64,000 nt of DNA from Sedimentibacter saalensis (GCF_007830175.1 NZ_VLKH01000003.1:417366-481365), one strand, 5' to 3'; positions 1 through 8,907 are shown, counted from the stretch's first letter. The notes: generated by a model not told the origin, from the letters alone. Program-made: numbers and translations.

Positions 1-36
1 ATCAACAAAGCGGGCGGACACAAGGTCCGCCTCTAG
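1..36. repeat. Edge fragment of R1 repeat (core type 2)
   Basis: The hairpin GGGCGGACacaagGTCCGCC is the same module seen inside the R1 copies near 31010, 32935 and 38420. It lies directly downstream of lrgB and is cut by the window edge, so the rest of the copy is not visible. Confidence 0.6.
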
Positions 37-65
37 AATTTATTTAATAAGAACTTTTCTGTTTT

Positions 66-758
66 TTATAGAAAACTTGCAAAGATTGGCGCCAGAACTA
101 CCGTCAACAGTCCTGATATGGCAATTGACAAACTGCTCATGGCTCCCTGAATTTCTCCCAGTTCCAGAGCCCTTGAAGTACCGATGGCATGTGAAGAAGT
201 TCCAAAAGATAATCCCACTGCTATTGGGTCTGTTATTTTAAACAACCTGCACAATCCTTCACCCATAACATTTCCCAGTATGCCAGTCATAACAATTGCT
301 GCCACAGTTATTGTCTTGATTCCGCCCAGCTCTGTGGATACTGCAATACCAATTGCTGTTGTTATTGATTTCGGCAGAATGGTAACATATTGTTCATGGT
401 TTAGCTTGAACAGGAACGACATGACCAGGATGGTGAAAAGACTTGTAAAAACTCCTGCTAAAATTCCTGCCATGATTGCCTTGAAGTTTTTGTTCAGCAG
501 TTCAAGCTGCTGATATAAAGGTATTGCAAGACAAACCGTTGCAGGAGTCAGGAAATAACTCACGTACTTTCCCCCGTTGTTGAAGCTCTCATAATCGATG
601 TCGAATATCAATAGCACGGCAATTACAATTACTATGGACACAAGAAGCGGATTTAATATGGCCCACTTCAATTTTTTCTTAATCCATATGCCGGCAATGT
701 ATGATAAAAGGCAGAGAGCTACACCAAAATATACTGAATTTCCTATTACCTCTTTCAT
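66..758 (-). CDS. lrgB: LrgB/CidB-family membrane protein
   Basis: A 230-residue, very hydrophobic protein with about six membrane segments. It has the LrgB-type motifs PKSITTAIG (around residue 129) and SSHAIGTSRA (around residue 188). It overlaps lrgA by 4 bp, so the two are translationally coupled. The family was first described as antiholin-like, but LrgAB/PftAB pairs in Bacillus and Streptococcus are known to move pyruvate. As the last gene of a lactate dehydrogenase operon here, a role in lactate or pyruvate transport is the more likely inference. Full length, start as given. Confidence 0.9.
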   Translation of the reverse strand: MKEVIGNSVYFGVALCLLSYIAGIWIKKKLKWAILNPLLVSIVIVIAVLLIFDIDYESFNNGGKYVSYFLTPATVCLAIPLYQQLELLNKNFKAIMAGILAGVFTSLFTILVMSFLFKLNHEQYVTILPKSITTAIGIAVSTELGGIKTITVAAIVMTGILGNVMGEGLCRLFKITDPIAVGLSFGTSSHAIGTSRALELGEIQGAMSSLSIAISGLLTVVLAPIFASFL

Positions 759-1114
759 TGTTTCGTCCCCCCGTTCCTTTGCAGCATAAACTGTGTTGTC
801 CTTCCTGTTGCTGCTATTACAAGCACTGTGGACAAAACAACAATAATTGTTATAGGCACTATAATGTTTATAACATCTTTCCAGACAGTGATAAGTCCAA
901 CTGCAGCAGGAATGAACATTATAGGCATGGTTTCAAGGAGAAAGCCTCCTGCTCCCTTAACCTGGTCAAGCTTTATTATTTTTGTTTTTAGACATACTAG
1001 CATTATAACAAGCCCATAAATGCTTGCCGGTACGGGCAGCGGTATAAATTTATATAAAACTTCACCTATAAAAGTAATTATGAATATTATGACTATCTGA
1101 TAGATGTATTTCAT
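755..1114 (-). CDS. lrgA: LrgA/CidA-family membrane protein
   Basis: A 119-residue protein with four predicted membrane segments and the LrgA-like IPLPVPASIYGLV motif near residue 24. A ribosome site (AGAGGTAAAG) precedes the ATG. It is the partner of LrgB, which starts inside its last codons. It follows the lactate dehydrogenase flavoprotein gene by 25 bp on the same strand, so it is probably in the same transcript. The LrgA/B pair would sit in the cytoplasmic membrane. Family assignment is firm; substrate (pyruvate or lactate) is inferred from context. Confidence 0.88.
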   Translation of the reverse strand: MKYIYQIVIIFIITFIGEVLYKFIPLPVPASIYGLVIMLVCLKTKIIKLDQVKGAGGFLLETMPIMFIPAAVGLITVWKDVINIIVPITIIVVLSTVLVIAATGRTTQFMLQRNGGTKQ

Positions 1115-1139
1115 CTTTACCTCTTAATATTTGATTTCA

Positions 1140-2543
1140 TTATAGTTGACAGACCTTGTGCGGATTCAAAATATTTTTGGGGTCAAATGCTTTTTTGATT
1201 CCCAGCATGAGCTCCACATGGGCTGGGTCAAGAGATTTCATAAGGTATGACTTCTTGGCGTATCCTATTCCATGCTCTCCTGAAACCTGTCCTTCAAGTT
1301 CCCTTGCCTTGTTGTATATTTTGTCCATGGCCAGTGTCATTTTCTCTTCCCATTCTTCTTCGCTTAAATCATCCTTCAGCACATATGCATGAAGATTTCC
1401 GTCGCCGGCATGACCAAAGCTTTTTATGCGGATATTCACTTCCTTGTAAAGGTTGTGGATATATTCAACCATTTCATTAACCGAGCTTCTTGGAACTACA
1501 ACGTCCACTTCGTCCATGTATGTTGTTGAACCCTTGATTGCTTCAAGGAATGCTCCCCTTGCTTTCCAAATGGATTCTTCTCTTTCAGTTGTGTCTGATA
1601 TGAGAATATCTATGGCTCCCTGCTCCTGACAGATTTTTGCAACACTGTCATATGCTCTTTCAATTTCTTCTGTTGAGTTTCCGTCAAACTTCAACAGCAG
1701 GTATGCATCAGAACTGTTGTCCGGAAATTTTTTCCCAAGATATTGTTCAGCATCTATTATTACTTCTCTTTGCATGAATTCAATTGCTGTTGGTATTGAT
1801 TTTGACTTTACTATCAATGGAACTGTTCCTATTGCCTGCTCCAATGTTGGGAAAGGAATCAACAGGCTTATTGCCTTCTTGGGAAGGGGAATCAGCTTTA
1901 AAATCGCCTTGGTGATTATACCAAGAGTGCCTTCAGAACCAACCATCAAATCTTTCATGGCATATCCTGTGCTGTTTTTTACAACTTTGCCGCCAAATTC
2001 AACAATTCTGCCATCAGGAAGAACAACTTCAAGACCTCTTACATAATCTCTTGTGACACCGTATTTTACGGCTCTCATTCCGCCTGCATTTGTGCTGATG
2101 TTTCCTCCGATGGTTGCTGACTTTTCGCCGGGATCTGGAGGATAGAACAAATCTCTTTCTTCCACATAAGCTGAAATTTCCATCAACAAAACGCCAGGTT
2201 CTACTGTGAGAGTAAGATTTTCTTCGTCAAGCTCAAGAAAGTGATTCATCAAACTTGTATCTATCATTATTCCATGCTCTATAGCAACGGAAGCTCCCAC
2301 AAGTCCTGTTCCTGATCCCCTTGGTGTAACAGGAATGTTGTTTTCATATGCATATTTCATTATTTCTGAAACTTCCTCAGTTGAAGTTACCTTTACAACA
2401 ACATCAGGATAGCTTGTTGTGTCGCTCAGTTCATCGTGGCTGTACTCTTCGTTTATATTTTCTCCGTAAAGCACTCTGTCTGCATCTTTTACTAAATCTA
2501 TTATATATTTTAAATCTTCGTTGTCCAGTTTTTTGTAGTCCAT
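1140..2543 (-). CDS. lctD: FAD-linked D-lactate/glycolate dehydrogenase subunit (LctD/GlcD family)
   Basis: A 467-residue flavoprotein of the VAO/GlcD family. The FAD-binding fold carries [16 protein letters not shown] (around residue 76) and the C-terminal oxidase domain carries [14 protein letters not shown] (around residue 371) and EHGIGYAKK near the end. It oxidises a 2-hydroxyacid, most likely lactate to pyruvate. It starts 1 bp after etfA, in the order known for the Acetobacterium lactate dehydrogenase/Etf complex. There Etf bifurcation couples NAD+ reduction by lactate to ferredoxin oxidation. Glycolate or another 2-hydroxyacid is an alternative substrate; the sequence alone does not decide. 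Confidence 0.88.
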   Translation of the reverse strand: MDYKKLDNEDLKYIIDLVKDADRVLYGENINEEYSHDELSDTTSYPDVVVKVTSTEEVSEIMKYAYENNIPVTPRGSGTGLVGASVAIEHGIMIDTSLMNHFLELDEENLTLTVEPGVLLMEISAYVEERDLFYPPDPGEKSATIGGNISTNAGGMRAVKYGVTRDYVRGLEVVLPDGRIVEFGGKVVKNSTGYAMKDLMVGSEGTLGIITKAILKLIPLPKKAISLLIPFPTLEQAIGTVPLIVKSKSIPTAIEFMQREVIIDAEQYLGKKFPDNSSDAYLLLKFDGNSTEEIERAYDSVAKICQEQGAIDILISDTTEREESIWKARGAFLEAIKGSTTYMDEVDVVVPRSSVNEMVEYIHNLYKEVNIRIKSFGHAGDGNLHAYVLKDDLSEEEWEEKMTLAMDKIYNKARELEGQVSGEHGIGYAKKSYLMKSLDPAHVELMLGIKKAFDPKNILNPHKVCQL

Positions 2544-2544
2544 T

Positions 2545-3735
2545 TTATGCCTCCCTGCCTGCTTTTATTTGTTCTATTAAGTTAGGAATAATTTCATACA
2601 AATCTCCTACCAGTCCGTAATGGGCAGTCTTGAAAATAGGTGCATGTTCATCTTTGTTTATTGCAATTATCTGTTCTGAATTGTTCATGCCTGCAACAAA
2701 CTGAATTGCTCCCGATACTCCACAGGTTATTATGAGCTTTGGTCTTACTGTTCTTCCGCTGAGTCCCACCTGGCGTTTTGCTTCAACCCATCCTGCTTCA
2801 GACATAGGTCTTGTGCATGCCATCTGTCCTCCCAATAAATCAGCAAGTTCTTTTATCATTGCCAGGTCTTCTTCTTTTTTTATTCCTCTTCCTGCAACAA
2901 CCAACACATCAGCTGCTTCAATGAACTGTTCCTTTTCCTTTGGTATTATGTCTATTACTTCAACCTTGCAGTTTAATTTTTCTGATTCAATGCTGCACTT
3001 AACTATTTCTCCTGCTTCCTCTTGATTTCTTTTAGGTGCATCCATTACCTTGTATCTAACAGTAGCCATCTGAGGTCTGTTGTTAGGGGTGAGTATCTGT
3101 GCCATGATGTTTCCGCCAAAGGCTGGACGAATCTGCACCAAATCTGTATTTTCATTGATTTCAAGTTTCGTACAGTCAGCAGTAAGACCTGTTTTCAGTC
3201 TTGCAGCAAGTCTTGGAGCCAGCTGTCTTCCAACTGGTGTTGCTCCAACCAGTATGGCAGTTGGCATGATGCTTTTTACAAAATCTTCAAACACTGCTGT
3301 GTATGGTTCAATTTTAAATCTGTCAAGTTTTTCATCATCATATACGAACACTTTGTCAACACCGTAATGAAGAATTTCATGACATTGCTTTGAAATGCCG
3401 CTGCCCACCATTACTGCATAAACAGGATGATTTATTTTTTCTGCAAGCTCCTTTGCTTTTCCTATGAGCTCATAAGTAACAGGATGAATGTTTCCGTCAA
3501 TGTGGTCAACATACACTGCAATTCCCTTCCACAGACTCTTGTTTATTTCTTCCTTTGTTTCTTCCACATATTCTATTGCTCCTGCAGGTCCCTTCTTAAC
3601 ACAAAGCTTGCACATTTTGCACGCAGCGTTTATCTGAAGTTCACCGTTTATTTCTTCAAGAGCTCCAAAGGGACATATGCTTATGAGTTCCTGCATGTTG
3701 CCGACTTTTGACTGATTAACAACTAATTTTGCCAT
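2545..3735 (-). CDS. etfA: Electron transfer flavoprotein alpha subunit with N-terminal ferredoxin domain (LctC)
   Basis: A 396-residue EtfA. The first about 60 residues form a ferredoxin-like extension with CPFGAL and [12 protein letters not shown], room for one [4Fe-4S] cluster. The rest is standard EtfA; the FAD-binding C-terminal part contains [29 protein letters not shown] and [12 protein letters not shown]. The N-terminal cluster domain is typical of EtfA partners of GlcD-type lactate dehydrogenases. It follows etfB by 9 bp with ribosome site AGGAGG. With EtfB it should pass electrons between the LctD flavin, NAD and ferredoxin. Confidence 0.93.
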   Translation of the reverse strand: MAKLVVNQSKVGNMQELISICPFGALEEINGELQINAACKMCKLCVKKGPAGAIEYVEETKEEINKSLWKGIAVYVDHIDGNIHPVTYELIGKAKELAEKINHPVYAVMVGSGISKQCHEILHYGVDKVFVYDDEKLDRFKIEPYTAVFEDFVKSIMPTAILVGATPVGRQLAPRLAARLKTGLTADCTKLEINENTDLVQIRPAFGGNIMAQILTPNNRPQMATVRYKVMDAPKRNQEEAGEIVKCSIESEKLNCKVEVIDIIPKEKEQFIEAADVLVVAGRGIKKEEDLAMIKELADLLGGQMACTRPMSEAGWVEAKRQVGLSGRTVRPKLIITCGVSGAIQFVAGMNNSEQIIAINKDEHAPIFKTAHYGLVGDLYEIIPNLIEQIKAGREA

Positions 3736-3744
3736 GATTGCCTC

Positions 3745-4533
3745 CTATGCGAATTTCATTTCTTTCAATTTATTTAACAGCTGAGTTGTAAGCTCTGAGT
3801 TTGATCCTGCCCACATTTCCCTGTGAGCGTTCACAGAAGGAGGAAATATGCGCTGAACCTGCGTTGGAGAACCATTGAGTCCATAGTGTTTTTCATCCTT
3901 GTCTTCCATGTCATCAAGGCTCATGACTGTAATTTGTTTGTCCTTTGTGTTAATTTTTCTTGTGTAGGAAGGAAGTCTCGGCATAAAAATATCCTTGTCA
4001 ACAGCCAGGAGGCATGGATATTCAACCTTGGCAATTTCTATGTCATCTGTCATATCCATTTCTACTGAAATGGAATTTTCTTCTATGTCTATAATTTTGC
4101 ACACATTTGAAACACTTGGTATGTTCAGCCATTCAGAAACTTCAGGTCCAACCTGGGCAGTATCTCCGTCAGTAGTCTGCTTTCCGCAGAGAATGAGTTC
4201 GAAGTCTCCTGTTTTCTTTATTCCCTGAGCAAGTGTGTAGCTTGTTGCAAGAACGTCAGCTCCGCCGAATTTTCTGTCGGAAATGAGCACACCTTCATCT
4301 GCTCCCATGGCAAATGCTTCTCTTATTACTCCTGCCGCCTGTGGTGGTCCCATGGTTATAACAGTAATGGTTCCGCCTGTTTTTTCTCTCACTCTCAATG
4401 CCGTTTCAATGGCATACAAGTCGTATGGATTCATTTTTGAATCTACGCCGTTTCTTTTCAACACTCCTGTAACAGGATCTACTTCAACTTTGTTTGTTTC
4501 AGGAACTTGTTTGATGCAAACCAAAATGTTCAT
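3745..4533 (-). CDS. etfB: Electron transfer flavoprotein beta subunit (LctB)
   Basis: A 262-residue EtfB. It begins with the usual [13 protein letters not shown], has the [12 protein letters not shown] stretch (around residue 74) and the family signature around [15 protein letters not shown] (around residue 122). It is the first structural gene of the operon, preceded by a consensus promoter and two palindromic operators. EtfB binds AMP or, in bifurcating types, a second FAD that exchanges with NAD; the operon context favours the bifurcating type. Confidence 0.93.
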   Translation of the reverse strand: MNILVCIKQVPETNKVEVDPVTGVLKRNGVDSKMNPYDLYAIETALRVREKTGGTITVITMGPPQAAGVIREAFAMGADEGVLISDRKFGGADVLATSYTLAQGIKKTGDFELILCGKQTTDGDTAQVGPEVSEWLNIPSVSNVCKIIDIEENSISVEMDMTDDIEIAKVEYPCLLAVDKDIFMPRLPSYTRKINTKDKQITVMSLDDMEDKDEKHYGLNGSPTQVQRIFPPSVNAHREMWAGSNSELTTQLLNKLKEMKFA

Positions 4534-4586
4534 ATGTTTACCTTTTCCCTTTCTGAATACATTAACTATAATTTCGTTTTCACTAC

Positions 4587-4597
4587 TGGTAGTACCA
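4587..4597 (-). promoter_or_regulatory. Downstream operator palindrome of lactate operon
   Basis: Perfect palindrome TGGTAGTACCA between the promoter and etfB, identical to the copy at 4635-4645 including flanking AC and CTT. The TGGTnnnACCA core is the type bound by FadR/LldR-family GntR regulators, one of which is encoded next door. Binder inferred. Confidence 0.75.
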
Positions 4598-4634
4598 CTT
4601 CTGATAAAAATAAAAATGCCTGCGCATTTTCAAC

Positions 4635-4645
4635 TGGTAGTACCA
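4635..4645 (-). promoter_or_regulatory. Promoter-proximal operator palindrome of lactate operon
   Basis: Perfect palindrome TGGTAGTACCA starting about 12 bp downstream of the -10 box, so it would overlap early transcribed sequence. The two copies are 48 bp apart, which would permit looping. Likely site of the adjacent GntR/FadR-type repressor. Confidence 0.78.
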
Positions 4646-4657
4646 CTTACTTTATTA

Positions 4658-4686
4658 AGTATATATGCAAATGTTATCATTGTCAA
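4658..4686 (-). promoter_or_regulatory. Sigma-A promoter of the lctBCD-lrgAB operon
   Basis: On the minus strand TTGACA (4681-4686), a 17 bp spacer and TATACT (4658-4663). Transcription would begin near 4650, just before the first operator palindrome. Confidence 0.8.
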
Positions 4687-4739
4687 CAATAGTCACTTTT
4701 TTAACATTGATATTTTAAAAATTCTTTTTTGCTTTCTAT

Positions 4740-5444
4740 TTATATGTTTTTTGTCATTCTATCCAACTCTTCGTCAATAAGGTCAAAGTGTTTGTTTATT
4801 GCAGAAAAAGCAAGAGCTTTGTCCTTGATTATAAGGCTCTTCACCATTTTGTCATGTGCATCGTGAAGGTAATCTTTACTGGCTTCAGAGTTTAATATTT
4901 CCTTCCTCAGGTCAGCTATGAACTTATCCATCACTTCTGAAAGAGCTCTTAGTATATTTATTATCAAAGTATTTCTGGAAGCTGCTGCAATGTTGTAGTG
5001 AAGCTGCTTATCTAGAATTACATTATATTCTTCTGTTTGATTTTCAAGCTGGGAAATTATATTTTCAAACTGTTCAATTTCTTTATCTGTTACATTGTCA
5101 ATGGCAATCATCAGCGCCTCAAGTTCCAGTGCACGCCTCAGCTGGCTTATTTGCTGGTAAGTTATCTGATTAAGCATAAACATCATGGACATGGATTCCA
5201 CAAGATTGTTTTCAAAATTGCCTGTAAGATAATTTCCTGCTCCCTGCTGGCTAGAAATAATACCCATGAAATCAAGCATCCTGATGGCTTCCCTGACAGA
5301 GTTCCTGCTTACACCCAGAATATCAGACAATTCTCGTTCTGATGGAAGTTTTCCTCCTGTTATTAAATCTCCGTTTACAATTTGTTTTTTAATATAATCT
5401 ATAACTTTTGTATAGGATTTTTTCTGCAATGCTTTTTCTTCCAT
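4740..5444 (-). CDS. GntR-family (FadR/LldR type) transcriptional regulator
   Basis: A protein of about 234 residues. The N-terminal winged helix-turn-helix reads KLPSERELSDILGVSRNSVREAIRML, shown here as two parts: LPSERELSDILGVSR and NSVREAIRML. The C-terminal all-helical FCD domain usually binds a carboxylate ligand. The start is set at the ATG 4 bp after AGGTGG; a longer reading would begin with TTG and lacks its own site. It lies immediately upstream of etfB in the same direction, separated by a promoter with two TGGTAGTACCA sites, and so is the obvious lactate-responsive repressor. Ligand inferred. Confidence 0.88.
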   Translation of the reverse strand: MEEKALQKKSYTKVIDYIKKQIVNGDLITGGKLPSERELSDILGVSRNSVREAIRMLDFMGIISSQQGAGNYLTGNFENNLVESMSMMFMLNQITYQQISQLRRALELEALMIAIDNVTDKEIEQFENIISQLENQTEEYNVILDKQLHYNIAAASRNTLIINILRALSEVMDKFIADLRKEILNSEASKDYLHDAHDKMVKSLIIKDKALAFSAINKHFDLIDEELDRMTKNI

Positions 5445-5615
5445 AAAACCACCTGACAATATATTTTAGTTTATATCATTATAGCATATTATCTGGAAAT
5501 AGTAAGTATTTTGTTATACAGCATACATTGCTGACGAAAACTTGTTGATAACCGTTTTCATAATTATGATATGTCGTATTTAAATTTTTCCCTTTTGTTT
5601 TTTCCTATTACATGC

Positions 5616-5621
5616 TATAAT
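5616..5621 (+). promoter_or_regulatory. Probable -10 box upstream of the glycine riboswitch
   Basis: TATAAT on the plus strand about 25 bp before the first conserved riboswitch bases. The -35 is poor (TTGTTT at 15 bp spacing), so only the -10 is called. Confidence 0.5.
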
Positions 5622-5639
5622 CATGCCCAGTGATAAAAT

Positions 5640-5808
5640 TAAATATTTCGGATGAAGATAGTGGGAGAGAGATCATATGATCCGCCGAAGGAGTTACACT
5701 TTCAGGCAAAAGGACCATTATCGGACGAAACTCTGGAGAGCCTCAAATGAGCACCGAAGGAGCAAGCCGGTTACACGGTCAATCTCTCAGGTAAAAGGAC
5801 AGAGCTAT
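5640..5808 (+). ncRNA. Tandem glycine riboswitch (gcvT type)
   Basis: Two consecutive aptamers. The first contains GGGAGAG, GCCGAAGGAG and TTTCAGGCAAAAGGACC. The second contains CTGGAGAG, CACCGAAGGAGCAA and AATCTCTCAGGTAAAAGGAC, ending in ACAGAG. These are the hallmark conserved strings of the class, in the usual order with a short linker. A terminator follows at 5825, so glycine is expected to relieve termination and switch on the downstream symporter. Confidence 0.95.
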
Positions 5809-5824
5809 GCTGTAATTTTTTGAG

Positions 5825-5858
5825 GCCGGGTCTTTTTTTGATCTGGCTTTTTGTCTTT
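5825..5858 (+). terminator. Intrinsic terminator, riboswitch expression platform
   Basis: Stem GCCGGGTC / GATCTGGC with a T7 loop and two G-U pairs, followed by a T-rich tract. It lies between the second glycine aptamer and the symporter ribosome site (GGGAGG). Confidence 0.8.
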
Positions 5859-5903
5859 TAAGAGGCTTCCTTAAACGCACTATAAAATTTAGGGAGGTAC
5901 AAA

Positions 5904-7292
5904 ATGCAAAACGTAACATTATTTTTAGAAAAGGCCGATTCCTTTATATGGGGACCGCCACTGCTGATGCTGCTGGTGGGAACAGGAATCTACCTTACAT
6001 TCAAACTCGGACTCATTCAGGTTTTCAAGCTTCCCCTGGCATTGAAACTGGTTTTTTCCAAAGACACTGATAGCAATGCACAAGGTGATGTTTCAAGCTT
6101 CGGTGCACTTTGCACAGCATTAGCGGCTACAATCGGAACAGGAAACATTGTAGGTGTTGCCACCGCCATCAAGGCAGGAGGACCTGGAGCCTTGTTCTGG
6201 ATGTGGGTTGCAGCTTTCTTCGGCATGGCTACCAAGTACGGCGAATGCCTTCTTTCCGTAAAGTACAGGGTTGTTGATGAAAACGGACAAATGTCCGGAG
6301 GACCTATGTACTATATTGAAAGAGGACTTGGGAACAAAGTCCTTGCAAAAATGTTTGCTGCCTTCGGCGTAGGAGTTGCCTTCTTTGGCATAGGAACATT
6401 TCCACAAATTAATGCAATTACAGATGCCGTAAAAATTACTTTCAACATTCCAGTACTTGCGACTTCCATAGTGATAACCGCAATAGTTGCACTTGTAACA
6501 TTGGGAGGAATCAAAAGCATTGCTAAAATTTCAGAAATCATTGTTCCTTTTATGGCTGTTTTTTATGTGCTGGGAGCATTGTTCATAATGATATCAAACA
6601 TTCAGCTTATTCCACAGACATTTTTGTTGGTAATTAAAAGCGCATTTACTCCAACTGCTGCAACCGGCGGATTTTTAGGAGCAAGCGTCATGTATGCCAT
6701 GCGAAACGGCGTTGCCAGAGGTGTTTTCTCAAATGAATCAGGCCTTGGAAGTGCACCAATTGCAACTGCTGCTGCCAAAACTAATTCATGCGTAAAACAA
6801 GGACTTATTTCAATGACAGGCACATTTTTTGATACAATAATTATATGCACCATGACGGGTTTGATGCTTATTATGACAGGTGTATGGAACGGAAGTCTCC
6901 AAGGTGCAAGCATGACAAATGAAGCCTTCAACCAGGGGCTGCCTGTAATCGGACCATATATTGTTACTGTAGGATTGATATTCTTTTCCTTTACAACAAT
7001 TCTCGGCTGGAACTACTATGGTGAGAGATGTACGGAATATCTGTTTGGAGTTAAGGCAATCAAATTATACAGATTGATTTTCATTGTACTTGTAGGGGCA
7101 GGATCATTCCTCAAGCTTGATGTGATATGGATTCTTGCAGACATTGTAAACGGACTCATGGCAATACCAAACCTCATAGCTCTCATTGGACTCAGGGGAG
7201 TTATTGAATCTGAAACAAGACTGTATTTTGAGGGACTGAAAAGCGAATCAAAAATATCATGGAAAAGCAAGACTGTAAATGAAGAAAATTAA
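5904..7292 (+). CDS. Sodium:alanine/glycine symporter (AGCS family)
   Basis: A 462-residue membrane protein with about 11 hydrophobic segments. AGCS motifs include TIGTGNIVGVATAI (around residue 76), GPGALFWMWVAAFFGMATKY (around residue 93), GGPMYYIERGLG and FSNESGLGSAPIA (around residue 274). It imports alanine or glycine with Na+. The tandem glycine riboswitch in its leader argues for glycine as the substrate sensed and probably carried. Single-gene unit ending in a terminator 5 bp after the stop. Start supported by GGGAGG 8 bp upstream. Confidence 0.94.
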   Translation: MQNVTLFLEKADSFIWGPPLLMLLVGTGIYLTFKLGLIQVFKLPLALKLVFSKDTDSNAQGDVSSFGALCTALAATIGTGNIVGVATAIKAGGPGALFWMWVAAFFGMATKYGECLLSVKYRVVDENGQMSGGPMYYIERGLGNKVLAKMFAAFGVGVAFFGIGTFPQINAITDAVKITFNIPVLATSIVITAIVALVTLGGIKSIAKISEIIVPFMAVFYVLGALFIMISNIQLIPQTFLLVIKSAFTPTAATGGFLGASVMYAMRNGVARGVFSNESGLGSAPIATAAAKTNSCVKQGLISMTGTFFDTIIICTMTGLMLIMTGVWNGSLQGASMTNEAFNQGLPVIGPYIVTVGLIFFSFTTILGWNYYGERCTEYLFGVKAIKLYRLIFIVLVGAGSFLKLDVIWILADIVNGLMAIPNLIALIGLRGVIESETRLYFEGLKSESKISWKSKTVNEEN

Positions 7293-7296
7293 ATTA

Positions 7297-7318
7297 AAGG
7301 ACGGCACAAGCCGTCCTT
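7297..7318 (+). terminator. First copy of duplicated hairpin after the symporter
   Basis: Stem AAGGACGGC / GCCGTCCTT, loop ACAA, 4 bp after the stop codon. It lacks a following T-run because repeat R1 begins at once. Its twin with the T-run is at 7451-7472. Confidence 0.7.
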
Positions 7319-7450
7319 AGACTATTGACAAACCCTGACGCTGTCATCCTGAACGATAGTGAAGGATCTCATCCTTGGTGAAAAACATGAGATTCTTCGA
7401 GCAAGCTCTCAGAATGACAACGTCCAAATATAAAATTTGTCATCAAACTA
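7319..7450 (+). repeat. R1 repeat, copy A (core type 1)
   Basis: An element of 132 bp beginning AGACTATTGACAAAC and ending TTTGTCATCAAACTA. Its core is a long imperfect palindrome, from GTCATCCTGAACGATAG to CTCTCAGAATGACAAC. It sits exactly between two near-identical terminator hairpins that share both stem arms and differ only in the 4 nt loop. Other copies are near 26208, 30981, 32852, 38305, 47335 and 53724. Confidence 0.85.
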
Positions 7451-7479
7451 AAGGACGGCGTATGCCGTCCTTTTAATAT
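7451..7479 (+). terminator. Second copy of duplicated hairpin, with T-run
   Basis: Stem AAGGACGGC / GCCGTCCTT, loop GTAT, followed by TTTTAATATTT. This copy looks like the functional terminator of the symporter transcript, and also faces the end of the lipoprotein gene at 7492. Confidence 0.8.
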
Positions 7480-7491
7480 TTATTAACAAAT

Positions 7492-8907
7492 TTATTTTTC
7501 AATTACTGCAGTGGAAAAATCACCATCAAGAGTATAAGTTATTTTATATCCGAGTTTTTCAAAGTCTCTCACTTTAACCATAGTTCTTGAATCAACAATC
7601 ACACCTGTCATATCAATCTTTTCATTACCTCTTATAACATATGCTTTTCTTGCATCATTATCCCAATATACTTCTTCTCCAAATGTTTCGCCTATGTATC
7701 TCAAAGGAAGGTAAACTCTGTTTTCAATGATTGTATATGGCTGTGTATTCCAATCTGTCTTGCCGCTTTCTCTTGTTATATCAACATCAAGATCTTCACC
7801 GTCTGCATACCAAACTAGCTGCATTGTCTGAGCCGGATTAATTTTGTTTTCTGTCTTCTCGTATAGGCTTTCAGCATCTTCTATAGTCATAACACTTTCT
7901 GTAACAGAAATTTTTTCAACATTTTCAGGTGTTACTAAAGTTTCTGCTGAAAGTTTTCCCATGGATATTCCTTCATACACAATTTCTGCAGATGAATTTT
8001 CTTTGTATGAGCTTCCAGTTTTGACAATAGCCTGCTTAAGTTTACTTCCTCTCACAAGCTCTTCAATGGAGTCCAGTTCTTCAGTTTCAAGTATCATAAC
8101 TGCTTCATCCAGGAAATCATAAAAATCCTGTCTGCTTGCTTCTAATTCAGCTATTAATGTTTCCTTGTCCTCAGCAGTCATTCCTTCAAATTCTGTGTTG
8201 TTGTACAGATTTTCAACATACTTTACTGTTTCGTCAAACACATGTTCTCTATGTTCGCTTACATATGTTATGAGTCTTTCCACAAATTCTAAAGCGCCCT
8301 GTGAAGTAAGTTCAATGGAGTAACCTCCGTTTATCTTAGTTATGAGTTTTGAATCAAAGCCCTTAAATGCTGTTGTGATATAGTCAATTGCATCATCCTG
8401 CATTTCCTTGTAATCTGTTTCATATTCGATGCTGCCCATTTCGTCTAAATCACTAAGCAGTATGTACTCCACATCCTTTAGTCCATTGTTGTAGAAATCA
8501 TTTATAACTTCCACACTTTCTGTTGCTTCGCCATTTAACATTTCATCAAATGTAATTAACTGCAAAACCAGATTTTTTGAAACATATGCGTTATTGTCAG
8601 CAATTATGAAATTGATTGGGTCAGTTGATTTTACTCCATTTAAACTGAATGTTACATCAACATTCATGTAAATTGAGTTTAAGTCTTCTATGTTTGCCTT
8701 ACCCTTTAAATTAATTGCTGCATTGTAGTCTTCCCCTGCCACACCTTCAGTAACTTCAATGTTTGTTGTATTTTCAAATGAAAACTGAGTCAAAGCCGCC
8801 AGTTCTCTCGACAAGCTGAGATAACCCAGTTCGTTTGTGCTGCATCCTGTAAGTACAGAAATTAGCATAACTAATGATAACATCAATGAAATTGTTCTTT
8901 TAAACAT
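7492..8907 (-). CDS. Lipoprotein with C-terminal copper amine oxidase N-domain-like (stalk) module
   Basis: A protein of about 471 residues. It has a signal peptide with lipobox LTGC around residue 22, so it is anchored outside the membrane. The middle about 370 residues are unrecognised and rich in acidic helices. The last about 75 residues (RVYLPLRYIGETFG, VYWDNDARKAYVI) match the PF07833 module common on surface proteins of Firmicutes. The start is set at the ATG 4 bp after AAGGAGGAG; an in-frame ATG five codons upstream lacks a ribosome site. Single gene; function unknown. Confidence 0.8.
   Translation of the reverse strand: MFKRTISLMLSLVMLISVLTGCSTNELGYLSLSRELAALTQFSFENTTNIEVTEGVAGEDYNAAINLKGKANIEDLNSIYMNVDVTFSLNGVKSTDPINFIIADNNAYVSKNLVLQLITFDEMLNGEATESVEVINDFYNNGLKDVEYILLSDLDEMGSIEYETDYKEMQDDAIDYITTAFKGFDSKLITKINGGYSIELTSQGALEFVERLITYVSEHREHVFDETVKYVENLYNNTEFEGMTAEDKETLIAELEASRQDFYDFLDEAVMILETEELDSIEELVRGSKLKQAIVKTGSSYKENSSAEIVYEGISMGKLSAETLVTPENVEKISVTESVMTIEDAESLYEKTENKINPAQTMQLVWYADGEDLDVDITRESGKTDWNTQPYTIIENRVYLPLRYIGETFGEEVYWDNDARKAYVIRGNEKIDMTGVIVDSRTMVKVRDFEKLGYKITYTLDGDFSTAVIEK

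Noticed and set aside
66..1114. lrgAB as an antiholin/cell lysis pair
   Set aside because: No LytSR regulator is present and the pair is part of a lactate oxidation operon, which fits pyruvate or lactate transport better.
7319..7450. Possible CRISPR array or small RNA gene at the palindromic repeats
   Set aside because: The copies are dispersed singly through the window without regular spacers or cas genes, and each is a compact inverted-repeat element.
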